Source: DSYU01 sp963827605 (GTDB lineage: Bacteria > Chloroflexota > Anaerolineae > Anaerolineales > Anaerolineaceae). From it: 64,000 nt of DNA. The position numbers and the translations under genes were made by a program. Below, in pieces: positions 41,301 to 49,117 of this stretch (its first letter is position 1; each line of letters opens with the position of its first letter). Below the pieces are notes generated by a model. That model saw only the letters and a list, made by a program, of their open reading frames with translations. It was not told where the DNA came from and made no database searches. The stretch is taken from assembly GCA_963827605.1 (NCBI GenBank), contig CAWHBK010000002.1, positions 1,364,001 to 1,428,000 of the forward strand. Direction: 5' to 3'.

Positions 41301-42678
41301 TACACGCAGCAGCGCTGGAGCAATAGGTAACCGCGCCGGTGTTATTGTGCCACGAGTTGCTATAGGCCAGGAAGGCGCCACCTGAGATCAGCCTGGCGTA
41401 TCCAACTTTATCCCCATTCTGATCGCCAATCAGGCTATTGGCGGCGGTGATGTTCTGGCCAGTGCACGAGCTGTTTCCACTGCTGATGGAACAGAAGGTC
41501 AGCGCGCCTTTGTTAGGGGTCACTGCATCCCCCCAATCCGGCGATTGAACCAGGTAGCCGCCATTGGGCAAGGCAGTAATCCCACCGCCGCCAATCTGCA
41601 TGTTGGCAACGGTCGTTGTACCTAGCAGGCTGTTGGAGGCGGAAATGGGTTTGCCAACGCAGCGATTATCGGTCAGGCTGGAACAGAAGGTAGCTGCGCC
41701 CCTGCCACCACCCCAGTTCCGGTTTGTAACGGCAAACCCTCCGCCAGATAAAAGGGTCAGGTAACCGAAGCCCTGATTATTGTTTTCCTCGCCGTATAGG
41801 CTGTTGGTGGTCGAAACGACGCCAGTACAGCCCGAGGCAGGGCATGGCGTGACCGCGCCCGCGTAAACCGCCGAGCCGTTGGTCCAATATGGGATGGAGA
41901 CGATATACCCGCCGCCGGGGACCAGGGTGACGCTGAACCCTACGAAATCGCCCACCCCAGAACCACCCGTCCCGGTCGCCCCGACCAGACTGTTGGTGGA
42001 AGAGACCACCCCCACACAGGTCTGGCCGCTGGCGCAGTAGGTAACCGCGCCTTTCTGGCTGTCCCAATACATGGAGGTCACCAGGTAAGCACCGCCAGAT
42101 ATCGGGGTGATGTAGGGGAGCGTGGTCAGATAGTGGACTTCCTCCCCAGCGGAGTAGGTTCCGCCAAGATAGTCATGGGTGTGACTGCCGACCAGGCTGT
42201 TGGTGGGGGAGACGGTGACATCAGCGCACCCGGGAGACGGGTTGGCGCAGCCTGTGGCAGGCATCCAGGTCACCGCGCCCGCCATGGTGGCTGTTCCGTT
42301 ATTCCAGCGTGGGCTGACGACAACAAAACTGCCATCGGCGAGGATCTTGACTCCGCCTGAGCCAACGCCATCGTTATTGGTCGCCCCGAAAAGGCGGACG
42401 ATTAACTGGTGGGTGTCGCCGTCATATAAATAGACTGCGCCAATATTGACCTGCGTCCCTGGGCTGTAGTGCGGATCGGTGACAACGAAGTTTCCGTTAG
42501 GAAGAACATATACCCCGGCGCCAAAGCGACCACTGCCGGTGGGTCCGACGAAATCGCTGCGAGCAGCCTGGGCGGGTTGTGGGGTAAGGAAAAGGAAGAG
42601 GAGGAGTACGACCGCCAGAAGACGGGTGACCCGTAGTGTGGTAGAGGAAGCAATCGAACGGCTGGAACGGTATATCAT
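38398..42678 (-). CDS. Large secreted repeat protein (propeller-like repeats plus Fn3-like repeats)
   Basis: 1426 residues, uninterrupted. A signal peptide (hydrophobic 19-36, ending PAQAA) starts it. Residues about 40-770 carry about ten to twelve repeats of about 55-65 residues with the pattern NSLVG...GD.VG.GG...L..G.Y.V.SP.W.NG....GAVT.C, resembling an FG-GAP/beta-propeller-like surface. About 770-1240 hold five repeats of about 93 residues of the form TATTNAA...GATLNGTV.AN..STTVTF.YG.T.SYG...TA.QSPV.G....VSA.ISGL.PNTTYHYRVVA.N..G, an Fn3-like fold. Then a carboxypeptidase-like stretch (YTISGNAGTSGVTLSY) and a final Fn3-like domain. No sorting signal or catalytic motif is visible. Probably cell-surface or adhesive. 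Confidence 0.82.
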   Translation of the reverse strand: MIYRSSRSIASSTTLRVTRLLAVVLLLFLFLTPQPAQAARSDFVGPTGSGRFGAGVYVLPNGNFVVTDPHYSPGTQVNIGAVYLYDGDTHQLIVRLFGATNNDGVGSGGVKILADGSFVVVSPRWNNGTATMAGAVTWMPATGCANPSPGCADVTVSPTNSLVGSHTHDYLGGTYSAGEEVHYLTTLPYITPISGGAYLVTSMYWDSQKGAVTYCASGQTCVGVVSSTNSLVGATGTGGSGVGDFVGFSVTLVPGGGYIVSIPYWTNGSAVYAGAVTPCPASGCTGVVSTTNSLYGEENNNQGFGYLTLLSGGGFAVTNRNWGGGRGAATFCSSLTDNRCVGKPISASNSLLGTTTVANMQIGGGGITALPNGGYLVQSPDWGDAVTPNKGALTFCSISSGNSSCTGQNITAANSLIGDQNGDKVGYARLISGGAFLAYSNSWHNNTGAVTYCSSAAACMGRVVSSSNSLVGGKAGDYVGQGGTLVLSGGAYMVFSPLWSPIGENTQKGAATFCPATGCTGSITLANSLTGSKTGDQVGAGGGLQLPNGAILVSSLYWDNPGGAANSGAVTFCSSSSACQGTTVELSNSLVSERPASFIGYPVLLSNGSYMVYSYDWPNGTATNAGVLTWCPSTGCTGTTISSSNSLVGSHTDDYLGGVNQDVGDGLYISLTDGWQNGTLPGAGAVTLCAQSAGCSGPVTSANSVTGSVAGYYDTDWLYYTSFISYDYNSLHHQLLVGLPFENKVVFFTISQTPTATTNAATNVSSSGATLNGTVNPRLGNSTVTFEYGLTTAYGSTATAAQSPLFGETSASVSAVITGLAPGQTYHYRVLAGNNSGNATGLDQTFTTSAAPPTATTNAATSRTVTGATLNGTVRANGASATVTFQYGTTTSYGTSIAAVQSPVSGSGSTTVNAAISGLAPNTTYHFRVVAVNTSGTTLGDDLTFTTLPVAPSATTDTASSVTTTNATLNGTVNANNASTTVTFEYGSTASYGTSVTATQSPVIGTSNMLVSAAISGLIPNATYHFRVVAASTGGTTYGTDHTFTTAAAPPATGGEGAAAPTTTGVVLNATVNANNASTTVTFDYGLTDSYGSSAIADQSPVTGTSTTPVSATLSGLVPNTTYHYRVVAINIGGTTNGSDKTFTTLAAAPTATTNAASAITITGATLNGMVNANNTSTTVTFAYGLTNSYGSSVTAAQSPVSGASSTAVSAAISGLSSNTTYHYRVVAVNTGGTTYGTDLTFTTTLASYTISGNAGTSGVTLSYMDGILKTVTADSGGDYLFTLTEGWSGTVTPSKPGYTFAPASLPYSDLAANQADQDYTATYIPPAVQTATAIRFNRFTANWSACPGALTYHIDVSTDAGFTHFVTGFENLDVGNVTSLIITGLGPHTTYYYRLHATDADDTTASSQTQEVTTEWGIFLMLIMR

Positions 42679-42934
42679 TGACGAACTCCGTGGTGCAATG
42701 GGTGGGCTGCGGATAAAGCTGTGGAAATGTCAAGTACAGAATAGTACGGTATATTTACTATAGCCAAAAATTATTTATACGAGTTTGCATTTACATTACA
42801 GGATCAATGGTGCGCAAAGTTTCTTCTAATTTTGATCCCACTTGCCCTTCAGGAAATAATCTTTGCGGTCTGGTGATCGTGAAGGGATCCAATCCACCTG
42901 CGGTTGCGATCCTGCCTGACAAACAAAGGAAATA

Positions 42935-43765
42935 ATGGAAAAACAAGCCAAATTCCCCTATCCGTTTTTCGTGGTAACGTTCGTTTGGTCCTGGCTGATC
43001 TGGCTGCCGCTGGTTTTGTCCAGCGCCGGGTTCTTACCTCTGGGTAAAGAGCTTCTGAGCGGTTTGAGCCTCCCCATCACGATTGTGGCAGCCTTTGGCC
43101 CGGCCGCTGGAGCCTTTTACTGTCTCAAAAAATACCATGGTAAAGATGCTGTTCGCCAATATCTTCGCGGTTTGTTGGATTTTCATTTGGGCTGGCGGGC
43201 GTGGCTCCTTCCCATACTCGTGTTGGGTGGGAGCACCTGGATCGCGTGGTGGCTGCCTGAGCTTTGGGGAGAGCCGCGTATGGAAATGCTCTTGCCCTCT
43301 CTATGGGTTTTTCCACCCTATGTTTTGGTCATGGTTCTCTTCGGCGGCGGGCAGGAAGAACTGGGGTGGCGCGGCTATATTTTGGATCCTCTGGAAGCAC
43401 GCCTCGGGCCGTGGTTGGGGAACCTGGCGCTGGGGGTCGTATGGGCCGTCTGGCATTTGCCGCTATTTTTTATCGCTGGAACGAGCCAATCATTTATGCC
43501 CTTTGCCGGGTTTGTATTACTGACAACGGGGTATTCCTGGTTCTTTGCCTGGGTGCGTGAGGTTTCTGGAAAACGTACCTGGGCCGGGTTGATCACTCAC
43601 GGTTGGGCCAATGCATTTATTCCCTTGTTCCCGACGTTAGTGATGGCTGCCGGGGTCGCACAGCAGCGTTATTGGATATGGGTAGGCTTAACCTTCGTGA
43701 TTGGTTTGATAACCATGGCTATTCGGTCGCAAAAAACGAGGTCAATATCGCAGTCGACAGCCTAA
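42935..43765 (+). CDS. CPBP family intramembrane metalloprotease
   Basis: 276 residues with seven or eight membrane segments. Family motifs: GQEELGWRGYIL (E141, E142, R146), VWAVWHLPLFF (H174) and LITHGWANAF (last His/Asn). This is the CAAX-protease/bacteriocin-processing fold. ATG 42935 has AAAGGA upstream. It precedes regulator 1 by 67 bp; a functional link is unproven. Confidence 0.9.
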   Translation: MEKQAKFPYPFFVVTFVWSWLIWLPLVLSSAGFLPLGKELLSGLSLPITIVAAFGPAAGAFYCLKKYHGKDAVRQYLRGLLDFHLGWRAWLLPILVLGGSTWIAWWLPELWGEPRMEMLLPSLWVFPPYVLVMVLFGGGQEELGWRGYILDPLEARLGPWLGNLALGVVWAVWHLPLFFIAGTSQSFMPFAGFVLLTTGYSWFFAWVREVSGKRTWAGLITHGWANAFIPLFPTLVMAAGVAQQRYWIWVGLTFVIGLITMAIRSQKTRSISQSTA

Positions 43766-43789
43766 ACTTATCATTTCCTAAAAAAATCG

Positions 43790-43826
43790 ATATAGGGCAT
43801 CTATGTTTTGGGATGTCCTATATAAT
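43790..43826 (+). promoter_or_regulatory. Inverted repeat overlapping the -10 box of regulator 1
   Basis: Arms ATATAGGGCATC (43790-43801) and GATGTCCTATAT (43812-43823), complementary with one mismatch, 10 nt apart. The right arm overlaps TATAAT (43821-43826), which ends 6 nt before the GTG start at 43833. It looks like an autoregulatory operator. A minus-strand terminator is the other reading, since T7 follows on that strand. Confidence 0.55.
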
Positions 43827-43832
43827 TAATGT

Positions 43833-46674
43833 GTGTCTATCCCCATTTTAGCCACGAAGTTGTTTATCCCCCCGCCGCGCCGCGACGTAGTTCCCCGTCC
43901 ACGCCTGATCGAACGGTTGAGTGAAAGCATTCAGCCAAACCAGGGTTCTGGACGAAAGATAATCCTCATCTCTGCCCCTGCCGGTTTCGGAAAAACTACA
44001 CTGGTCAGTGAATGGGTTGCGGGTTACAAACAACAACACGAACCAGCGGTTCACGAACCTTCGGTTCGCGAACCGCTGGTTCGCGCCGCCTGGCTGTCGC
44101 TTGACGAAGGGGATAACGACCCTGTTCACTTTCTGGCTTACTTTGTGGCTGCATTACAAAAGATAGAGCCGAATATTGGAGCAGAGGTATTGGGTATTCT
44201 ACAAGCCCCTCAGCCACCTCCAATCGAATCGCTTTTGACTACCCTGCTCAATGAAATTGCCGCTATCCCGGACCATTTTGTGCTTGTCCTGGACGATTAT
44301 CATGTGATCGATTCCAAACCGGTTGGCGCATCGAATTCCGTTGATGATGCCCTCACCTTCCTGGTCGAGCACATGCCGCCGCAGATGCACCTGGTCATCG
44401 CCACCCGCGAGGATCCGCACCTGCCTCTTGCCCGGCTACGCGCCCGCGGCCAATTAACTGAACTACGCGCTGCCGACTTGCGTTTTACCCCCTCCGAAGC
44501 CGCCGAGTTCCTCAACCAAATAATGGGCTTGAGACTCTCCGAAAAAGACATCGCCGCGCTGGAAGCCCGCACCGAAGGCTGGATTGCCGGTTTGCAGTTG
44601 GCCGCGATTTCGATCCATGGACATCAAGACGCCACCAGCTTTATCCAATCTTTCACCGGCAGCCATCACTTTGTGTTGGACTATCTGCTTGAAGAAGTCT
44701 TGCAACAGCAGTCCGAAAGCATCCAGGCCTTCCTGCTGCATACATCTATCCTCGAACGCCTGTCTGGGCCGCTTTGCGATGCCGTCTTGACTGATACATC
44801 GGGCTATGGTCAGGAGAGCGCCGGTCAGGGGACCGGGAGTCAAAAGACCCTGGAGAATCTTGAGCGGATAAACCTGTTTATTGTCCCCCTGGATAACGAG
44901 CGGTGCTGGTACCGCTACCATCATCTCTTTCGGGATATCCTTCGCCAGCGATTGGGACAAAGGCTGTCACCCGCAGAAATCGCCGAATATCACGCGCGCG
45001 CCAGCCAGTGGTATGAAAAGAACGGGGATGTGGTTGAAGCATTGCAGCATACGTTCGCTGCCTGTGATTTTGGTCGGGCAGCGGGGCTGGCTGAGTCAGT
45101 CTGGCAGGGCATGGATAACCGTTTCCAGACTGCTGCCTGGTTGGGCTGGGTCAAGAAACTGCCAGAAGAAGAGGTCCGTATCCGACCGGTGCTCCTCACC
45201 CAGATGGCCCAGTCGTTCATGGATGCTGGCGAACCGGAGGCCAGCGAGGCCTGTATGCACGATGCCGAACAGTGCTTGAATGGTTCATCCGGTGAGATGA
45301 TCGTGGCGGATGAAGCGCAGCTAAAGCCCCTGCCAGCGTTGATTGCCATGACCCGCGCCTATAACGCCCAGACGCAGGGCGATCTTTCCGCCACGGTGAA
45401 ATATGCCGAACTCGCGCTCCAACTCGTCCCGGAAGGTGACCTTATTAGGCGCGCTCAGGCCACAATCATGCTGGAAGTCACCCACTGGGCCAGCGGAGAC
45501 CTGGAGTCGGCCCGCTCTGCCTTTGGTGATTGGATGAATAGCATGGAGAAGGCGGGCAACTTCGTTTTTGTCGTTGCCAGCGCTTTTGCCCTGGCAGATA
45601 TCCTGGTTGTGTTGGGACGGCTCCGCGAAGCAGTCAAAACCAATCAGCAGGCCATACAGCTTGCCGCAAAACATGGGCAGGATGCGCAGCACATCACTGC
45701 GCACCATTATTTGGGATTGGCGCTGCTATATCATGAGATGGGGGAGGATGCCGTCGCTGCGGAGCACCTGCAAAAAGCTCAGGAGATGGGCGAACAGACC
45801 ACGCTGGTCGATTGGTCTTACCGCTGGCATCTTGCTCAGGCCCGTCTTAAGGAATCTGGGGGAGATTTGGAAACTGCGTTGGTGCTGTTGGATGAAGCCG
45901 GGCGCGTGTATGTCAAGACGCCCATACCGGATACCCGTCCGATCGAGGCCTTGAAAGCAAACGTGTATCTCAAGCAGGGCCGGTTGGCAAAGGCCCAGGA
46001 TTGGGCGCGCGCGTGGGGACTGTCGGCTGATGGCGAAATCAACTACCTGGGTGAGTTCGAGCATCTGATCCTTGCCCGTGTGCTGATGGCAGAATATCAG
46101 AGTCGCCAGGACAGAGGCTCTCTCTTGCAAGCAATCGGATTGCTGGAGCGCCTGTTGAAAGCAGCCGAAGCGCAAAGCAGGACCGGCAGTGTCATTGAAA
46201 TCCTGATGGCGCAGGCGCTTGCCTACCAAATGCAAGGGAACCTTCCCCTGGCAGTGCCCGCACTTGAGCGCGCCCTGACCCTGGCTGAACCGGAGGGCTA
46301 TTTCCGCCTTTTTGTGGATGAAGGCGAGCCAATGCGGTCGCTGCTGCAATGGTTGATTGAAAAGCAATCGCGCAATCGAGAACCATTCGCTGAGCGGTTA
46401 TGTAGACAAACTCCTGGCTGCCTTCACACAACCAGTGACCGCGCCAAAATCAGCAATCATCCATTCAAAATCAGAGATGATTGAACCTTTGAGCGAACGC
46501 GAACTAGAAGTACTCAAGCTGCTCAGAACCGAACTAAGCGGCCCCGAAATTGCCGGCCAATTGGTCATCTCGCCCAACACCTTTCGCACCCACACCAAAA
46601 ACATTTTCAGCAAACTGGGGGTCAATAATCGTCGGGCGGCTGTCCGCCGAGCTGAGGAACTCGATTTGTTCTAA
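43833..46674 (+). CDS. MalT-like LuxR-family STAND regulator 1, one frameshift near the 3' end
   Basis: About 946 residues. Start GTG 43833: the MSIPILATKLFIPPP start is conserved in the paralogues. STAND ATPase domain with Walker A SAPAGFGKTTL (about 48-58) and Walker B FVLVLDDYH (about 150). Then helical TPR-like sensor repeats (about 400-850) and a C-terminal LuxR helix-turn-helix PLSERELEVLKLL...SPNTFRTHTKNIFSKLGVNNRRAAVRRAEEL. The frame changes once near 46375. In E. coli, MalT of this architecture activates maltose genes on binding maltotriose; the ligand here is unknown. A -10 box 6 nt upstream and no ribosome binding site imply a leaderless mRNA. A terminator follows, then the operator of the adjoining small gene. 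Confidence 0.9.
44040..44082 (+). repeat. Nested palindromic insert in regulator 1
   Basis: GAACCAGCGGTTC (44040-44052) and its exact reverse complement GAACCGCTGGTTC (44070-44082) enclose GAACC-TTC-GGTTC (44055-44067). It codes for a non-conserved HEPAVHEPSVREPLVRA linker between Walker A and the AAWLSLDE motif; the paralogues are shorter here. Confidence 0.7.
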
Positions 46675-46699
46675 CCAACTCCTAAAAAACCAAAGCCGA

Positions 46700-46740
46700 C
46701 CCCGGCAGGTGTTCTTAACCCATCTGCCGGGGATTTTTGT
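46700..46740 (+). terminator. Terminator after regulator 1
   Basis: CCCCGGCAG (46700-46708) with CTGCCGGGG (46724-46732), followed by ATTTTTGTTTT. Confidence 0.85.
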
Positions 46741-46751
46741 TTTCAAAAACA

Positions 46752-46809
46752 ATCACCATATCGATCACATCATTTGGTGATGACACCTCATCAAATCGGG
46801 CGGTATCCT
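46752..46809 (+). promoter_or_regulatory. Operator and promoter of cassette 1
   Basis: Inverted repeat ATCACCATAT (46752-46761) and ATTTGGTGAT (46772-46781) around the core CGATCACATC. A -10 box TATCCT lies at 46804-46809, 22 nt further on. Core and spacing are identical to cassette 2 (52011-52068). GGTGATGA resembles a MalT box. No -35 consensus, as expected for an activated promoter. Confidence 0.7.
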
Positions 46810-46850
46810 TTTGTCAGATCAACAGCGAAAGGAAAAACGCGAGGCGCAGG

Positions 46851-47120
46851 ATGAGTGACAACCAAACCTTCGAAGGAAAACGGTTCCAGCATCTGTACTA
46901 CGAAATCCGCCTCAAGGGACACCTGGATGCCCGGTGGGCCGACTGGTTTGATGGCTTGACCATCAGACTGGAAGAAGACGGCGACACGCTTTTAACGGGT
47001 CCGGTCAAAGACCAGGCCGCGTTGCATGGATTGCTCAAAAAAGTACGTGACTTGGGAATGCCATTGGTCTCCGTCTGTCCGGTCAAACCCAATCAGGCAA
47101 ATAGGTCAGTCCTTAAATAG
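46851..47120 (+). CDS. Conserved small protein of the MalT-like cassette, copy 1
   Basis: 89 residues, function unknown. The core YYEIRLKGHLDARWADWFDGL, TIRLEEDGDTLLTGPV and DQAALHGLLKKVRDLGMPLVSV is shared with 52110-52367 and 60628-60876. The predicted order beta-alpha-beta-beta-alpha-beta would suit a ferredoxin/ACT-like ligand-binding fold (my inference). No membrane segment or signal. It is the first gene after the operator of its cassette, 177 bp after regulator 1. ATG chosen because the alignment of the three copies starts shortly after it. Confidence 0.82.
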   Translation: MSDNQTFEGKRFQHLYYEIRLKGHLDARWADWFDGLTIRLEEDGDTLLTGPVKDQAALHGLLKKVRDLGMPLVSVCPVKPNQANRSVLK

Positions 47121-47280
47121 TATCGAGATTACCTGCTGGAAAGGAATTTTGCCAAACTTTTGAAGCTATTTCACCCCCGAGTACCGGATAACAACCGTAG
47201 TTTTGTATAAATCAAATCCCAAGCAGGAACAGGGACCGTTCAATCAAAGTTTTCTGTATAGATAAGAAGGAGCAACAAAG

Positions 47281-47733
47281 ATGAATACAAGTGGAAATCC
47301 GATGAAAAAGATAGATCCAAAAGTTCTGTTCTCAGCATTGTGGATATTCCTGGCAGTCAACTACATTTACCGGGATGTTCTATCGAACATGGAGCCGGGA
47401 ACCCTGCAGGGATATCTGGCGGGGAATGTTGGGGAGATCACCATCACGCAGGGATTTTTGCTGGCAGGCGCCCTGATGATGGAGATCCCTTTTGCCATGA
47501 TTTTCTTGTCCCGGGTACTGAAGGGAGCGGCAAATCGCTGGGTCAATATCATCGCCGCCATCCTGATGGTCGTCATCGAGATTGGGACAATGGGCCTGGG
47601 AACGACACCCACCCTTCATTACCTGTTCTATAGCGTGATCGTGATTGTTTGCAATTTGTTCATCGTCTGGTATGCCTGGAAGCGTTACAACCCTGAAGGC
47701 CAGCCCGTAACTCAACCCGCTCGAGCCAATTGA
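47281..47733 (+). CDS. Four-helix membrane protein (DUF6326-like), copy 1
   Basis: 150 residues with four hydrophobic segments (about 15-33, 50-75, 85-105, 112-132), ending VIVIVCNLFIVWYAWKRYNPEG. It is related to the protein at 48742-49101, which shares the D-V-L motif after helix 1, the SRxL/SRWxNII loop and the IxWYAWK end. AAGGAG precedes ATG 47281. It lies in the cassette 1 operon, 14 bp before the oxidoreductase gene. Role unknown. Confidence 0.78.
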   Translation: MNTSGNPMKKIDPKVLFSALWIFLAVNYIYRDVLSNMEPGTLQGYLAGNVGEITITQGFLLAGALMMEIPFAMIFLSRVLKGAANRWVNIIAAILMVVIEIGTMGLGTTPTLHYLFYSVIVIVCNLFIVWYAWKRYNPEGQPVTQPARAN

Positions 47734-47747
47734 ATGAGGAGTTCCCC

Positions 47748-48734
47748 ATGAAAGCGATTGTATACACACAGTACGGCCCTGCTGATGTTCTGCATCTGCA
47801 AGAAGTTGAAAAGCCTACGCCAAATGATCATGAAGTGCTGATCAAGGTACATGCTACCTCGGTCACCGCTGGGGACTGCAATGCGCGCGGTTTTACCTTT
47901 GTCCCGCCGGGTTTTGGTTTCATCGCTCGTTTGATGTTCGGCCTGCGGAAGCCCCGGCAGCCGATCCTCGGCATAGAGTTGTCGGGTGAAGTTGTGGAAG
48001 TTGGCAAGGAGGTCAGACTGTTCAGGAAGGGTGATCAGGTCTTTGGCATCAGTTTAAAATACGGCGCGTATGCCGAATATATTTGCATGGCTGAAGACGC
48101 CAACCTGGCCCTGAAACCGGCAAATATGACCTGGGCAGAAGCTGCTTCCATCCCATTTGGCGCCAACACCGCGCTCTATTTTTTGAGAGATATGGCAAAA
48201 CTTCAACCCGGACAGAAGGTTCTGATTATTGGCGCTTCGGGCTGCACCGGAGTATATGCCGTCCAGCTCGCCAAATACTATGGGGCGGAAGTCACCGGCG
48301 TGTGCAGCACGCGGAATCTGGAGATGGTGCGGACTCTTGGGGCAGACCATGTCATCGACTACACCCAGGAAGACTTCACCGAGAACGGCCAGACCTATGA
48401 TGTGATTTTGGATATGGTCCCAGGCAAGTCTTCGTTTGCCCGTGATAAATCCTCCCTCAAGCAAAACGGACTGTACCTGGCCGGGGCAGGTGGTTTGGAA
48501 TCCTTTGCTCAGATGGCCTGGACAGGTTTGACTGGCGGGAAGAAAGTGATCGCCGGGATGGCGCCTGACCGCGCAGAAGGCCTGGTTTTCCTCAAAGAAC
48601 TGGTTGAATCCGGGAAACTCAAACCGGTGATTGACCGGTGCTACCCTCTGGAGCAAACCGCCGAGGCGCACCGTTACGCGGACACGGGCCACAAACGTGG
48701 CAGCGTGGTTATCACCATCACGGCGGAGGCGTAA
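47748..48734 (+). CDS. NAD(P)-dependent quinone oxidoreductase/alcohol dehydrogenase-like (MDR), copy 1
   Basis: 328 residues of the zinc-free medium-chain reductase family. MKAIVYTQYGPADVLHLQEVEKPTP is the usual opening. The nucleotide-binding motif GASGCTGVYAVQLAKYYGAEVTGVCS is near residues 162-187, followed by LGADHVIDY. No structural zinc cysteines. GAGGAG precedes ATG 47748. Clearly paralogous to 53928-54962. Probably reduces a quinone or an unsaturated carbonyl compound; the substrate is unknown. Confidence 0.9.
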   Translation: MKAIVYTQYGPADVLHLQEVEKPTPNDHEVLIKVHATSVTAGDCNARGFTFVPPGFGFIARLMFGLRKPRQPILGIELSGEVVEVGKEVRLFRKGDQVFGISLKYGAYAEYICMAEDANLALKPANMTWAEAASIPFGANTALYFLRDMAKLQPGQKVLIIGASGCTGVYAVQLAKYYGAEVTGVCSTRNLEMVRTLGADHVIDYTQEDFTENGQTYDVILDMVPGKSSFARDKSSLKQNGLYLAGAGGLESFAQMAWTGLTGGKKVIAGMAPDRAEGLVFLKELVESGKLKPVIDRCYPLEQTAEAHRYADTGHKRGSVVITITAEA

Positions 48735-48741
48735 ACCAACG

Positions 48742-49101
48742 ATGGATACGAAAATCCTGCTATCCGCCACCTGGGTAGTCGTCACGCTCATCTATCTGTA
48801 TGACGATGTGCTGCGCATTTGCAGCGGCGACTTCGCAAAATCAATGGGCAACATGAATTTCAATCAGTTCGTTTGGTTGGGCATTGCCATCTTGATGCTT
48901 ATTCCAATTTTGATGGTTTTCCTGACCCTGGTCTTGCCCCAACCGGTGAGCCGCTGGGCGAATATCATCGTAGCCGCCTTCTTCTTTCTGTTCAACTTGG
49001 TTGGTCTGCCCACCTATCCATCGCTATATGACAAATTCCTGCTCGCAGCCAGCCTGGTGTTCAATGGGATCACGATCTGGTATGCCTGGAAGTGGAGTTG
49101 A
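48742..49101 (+). CDS. Four-helix membrane protein (DUF6326-like), copy 2
   Basis: 119 residues, four hydrophobic segments: MDTKILLSATWVVVTLIYLYDDVL, FVWLGIAILMLIPILMVFLTLVLPQPVSRWANIIVAAFFFLFNLVG and a last helix ending ITIWYAWKWS. ATG 48742 lies 7 bp after the oxidoreductase stop, so it is cotranscribed. The next gene, regulator 2, starts 16 bp further on with its own promoter. Confidence 0.78.
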   Translation: MDTKILLSATWVVVTLIYLYDDVLRICSGDFAKSMGNMNFNQFVWLGIAILMLIPILMVFLTLVLPQPVSRWANIIVAAFFFLFNLVGLPTYPSLYDKFLLAASLVFNGITIWYAWKWS

Positions 49102-49105
49102 GACT

Positions 49106-49111
49106 TATAAT
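49106..49111 (+). promoter_or_regulatory. -10 box of regulator 2; leaderless start
   Basis: TATAAT ends 6 nt before ATG 49118. It lies between the preceding stop codon and the start. No ribosome binding site and no clear -35. Confidence 0.65.
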
Positions 49112-49117
49112 TTACGC

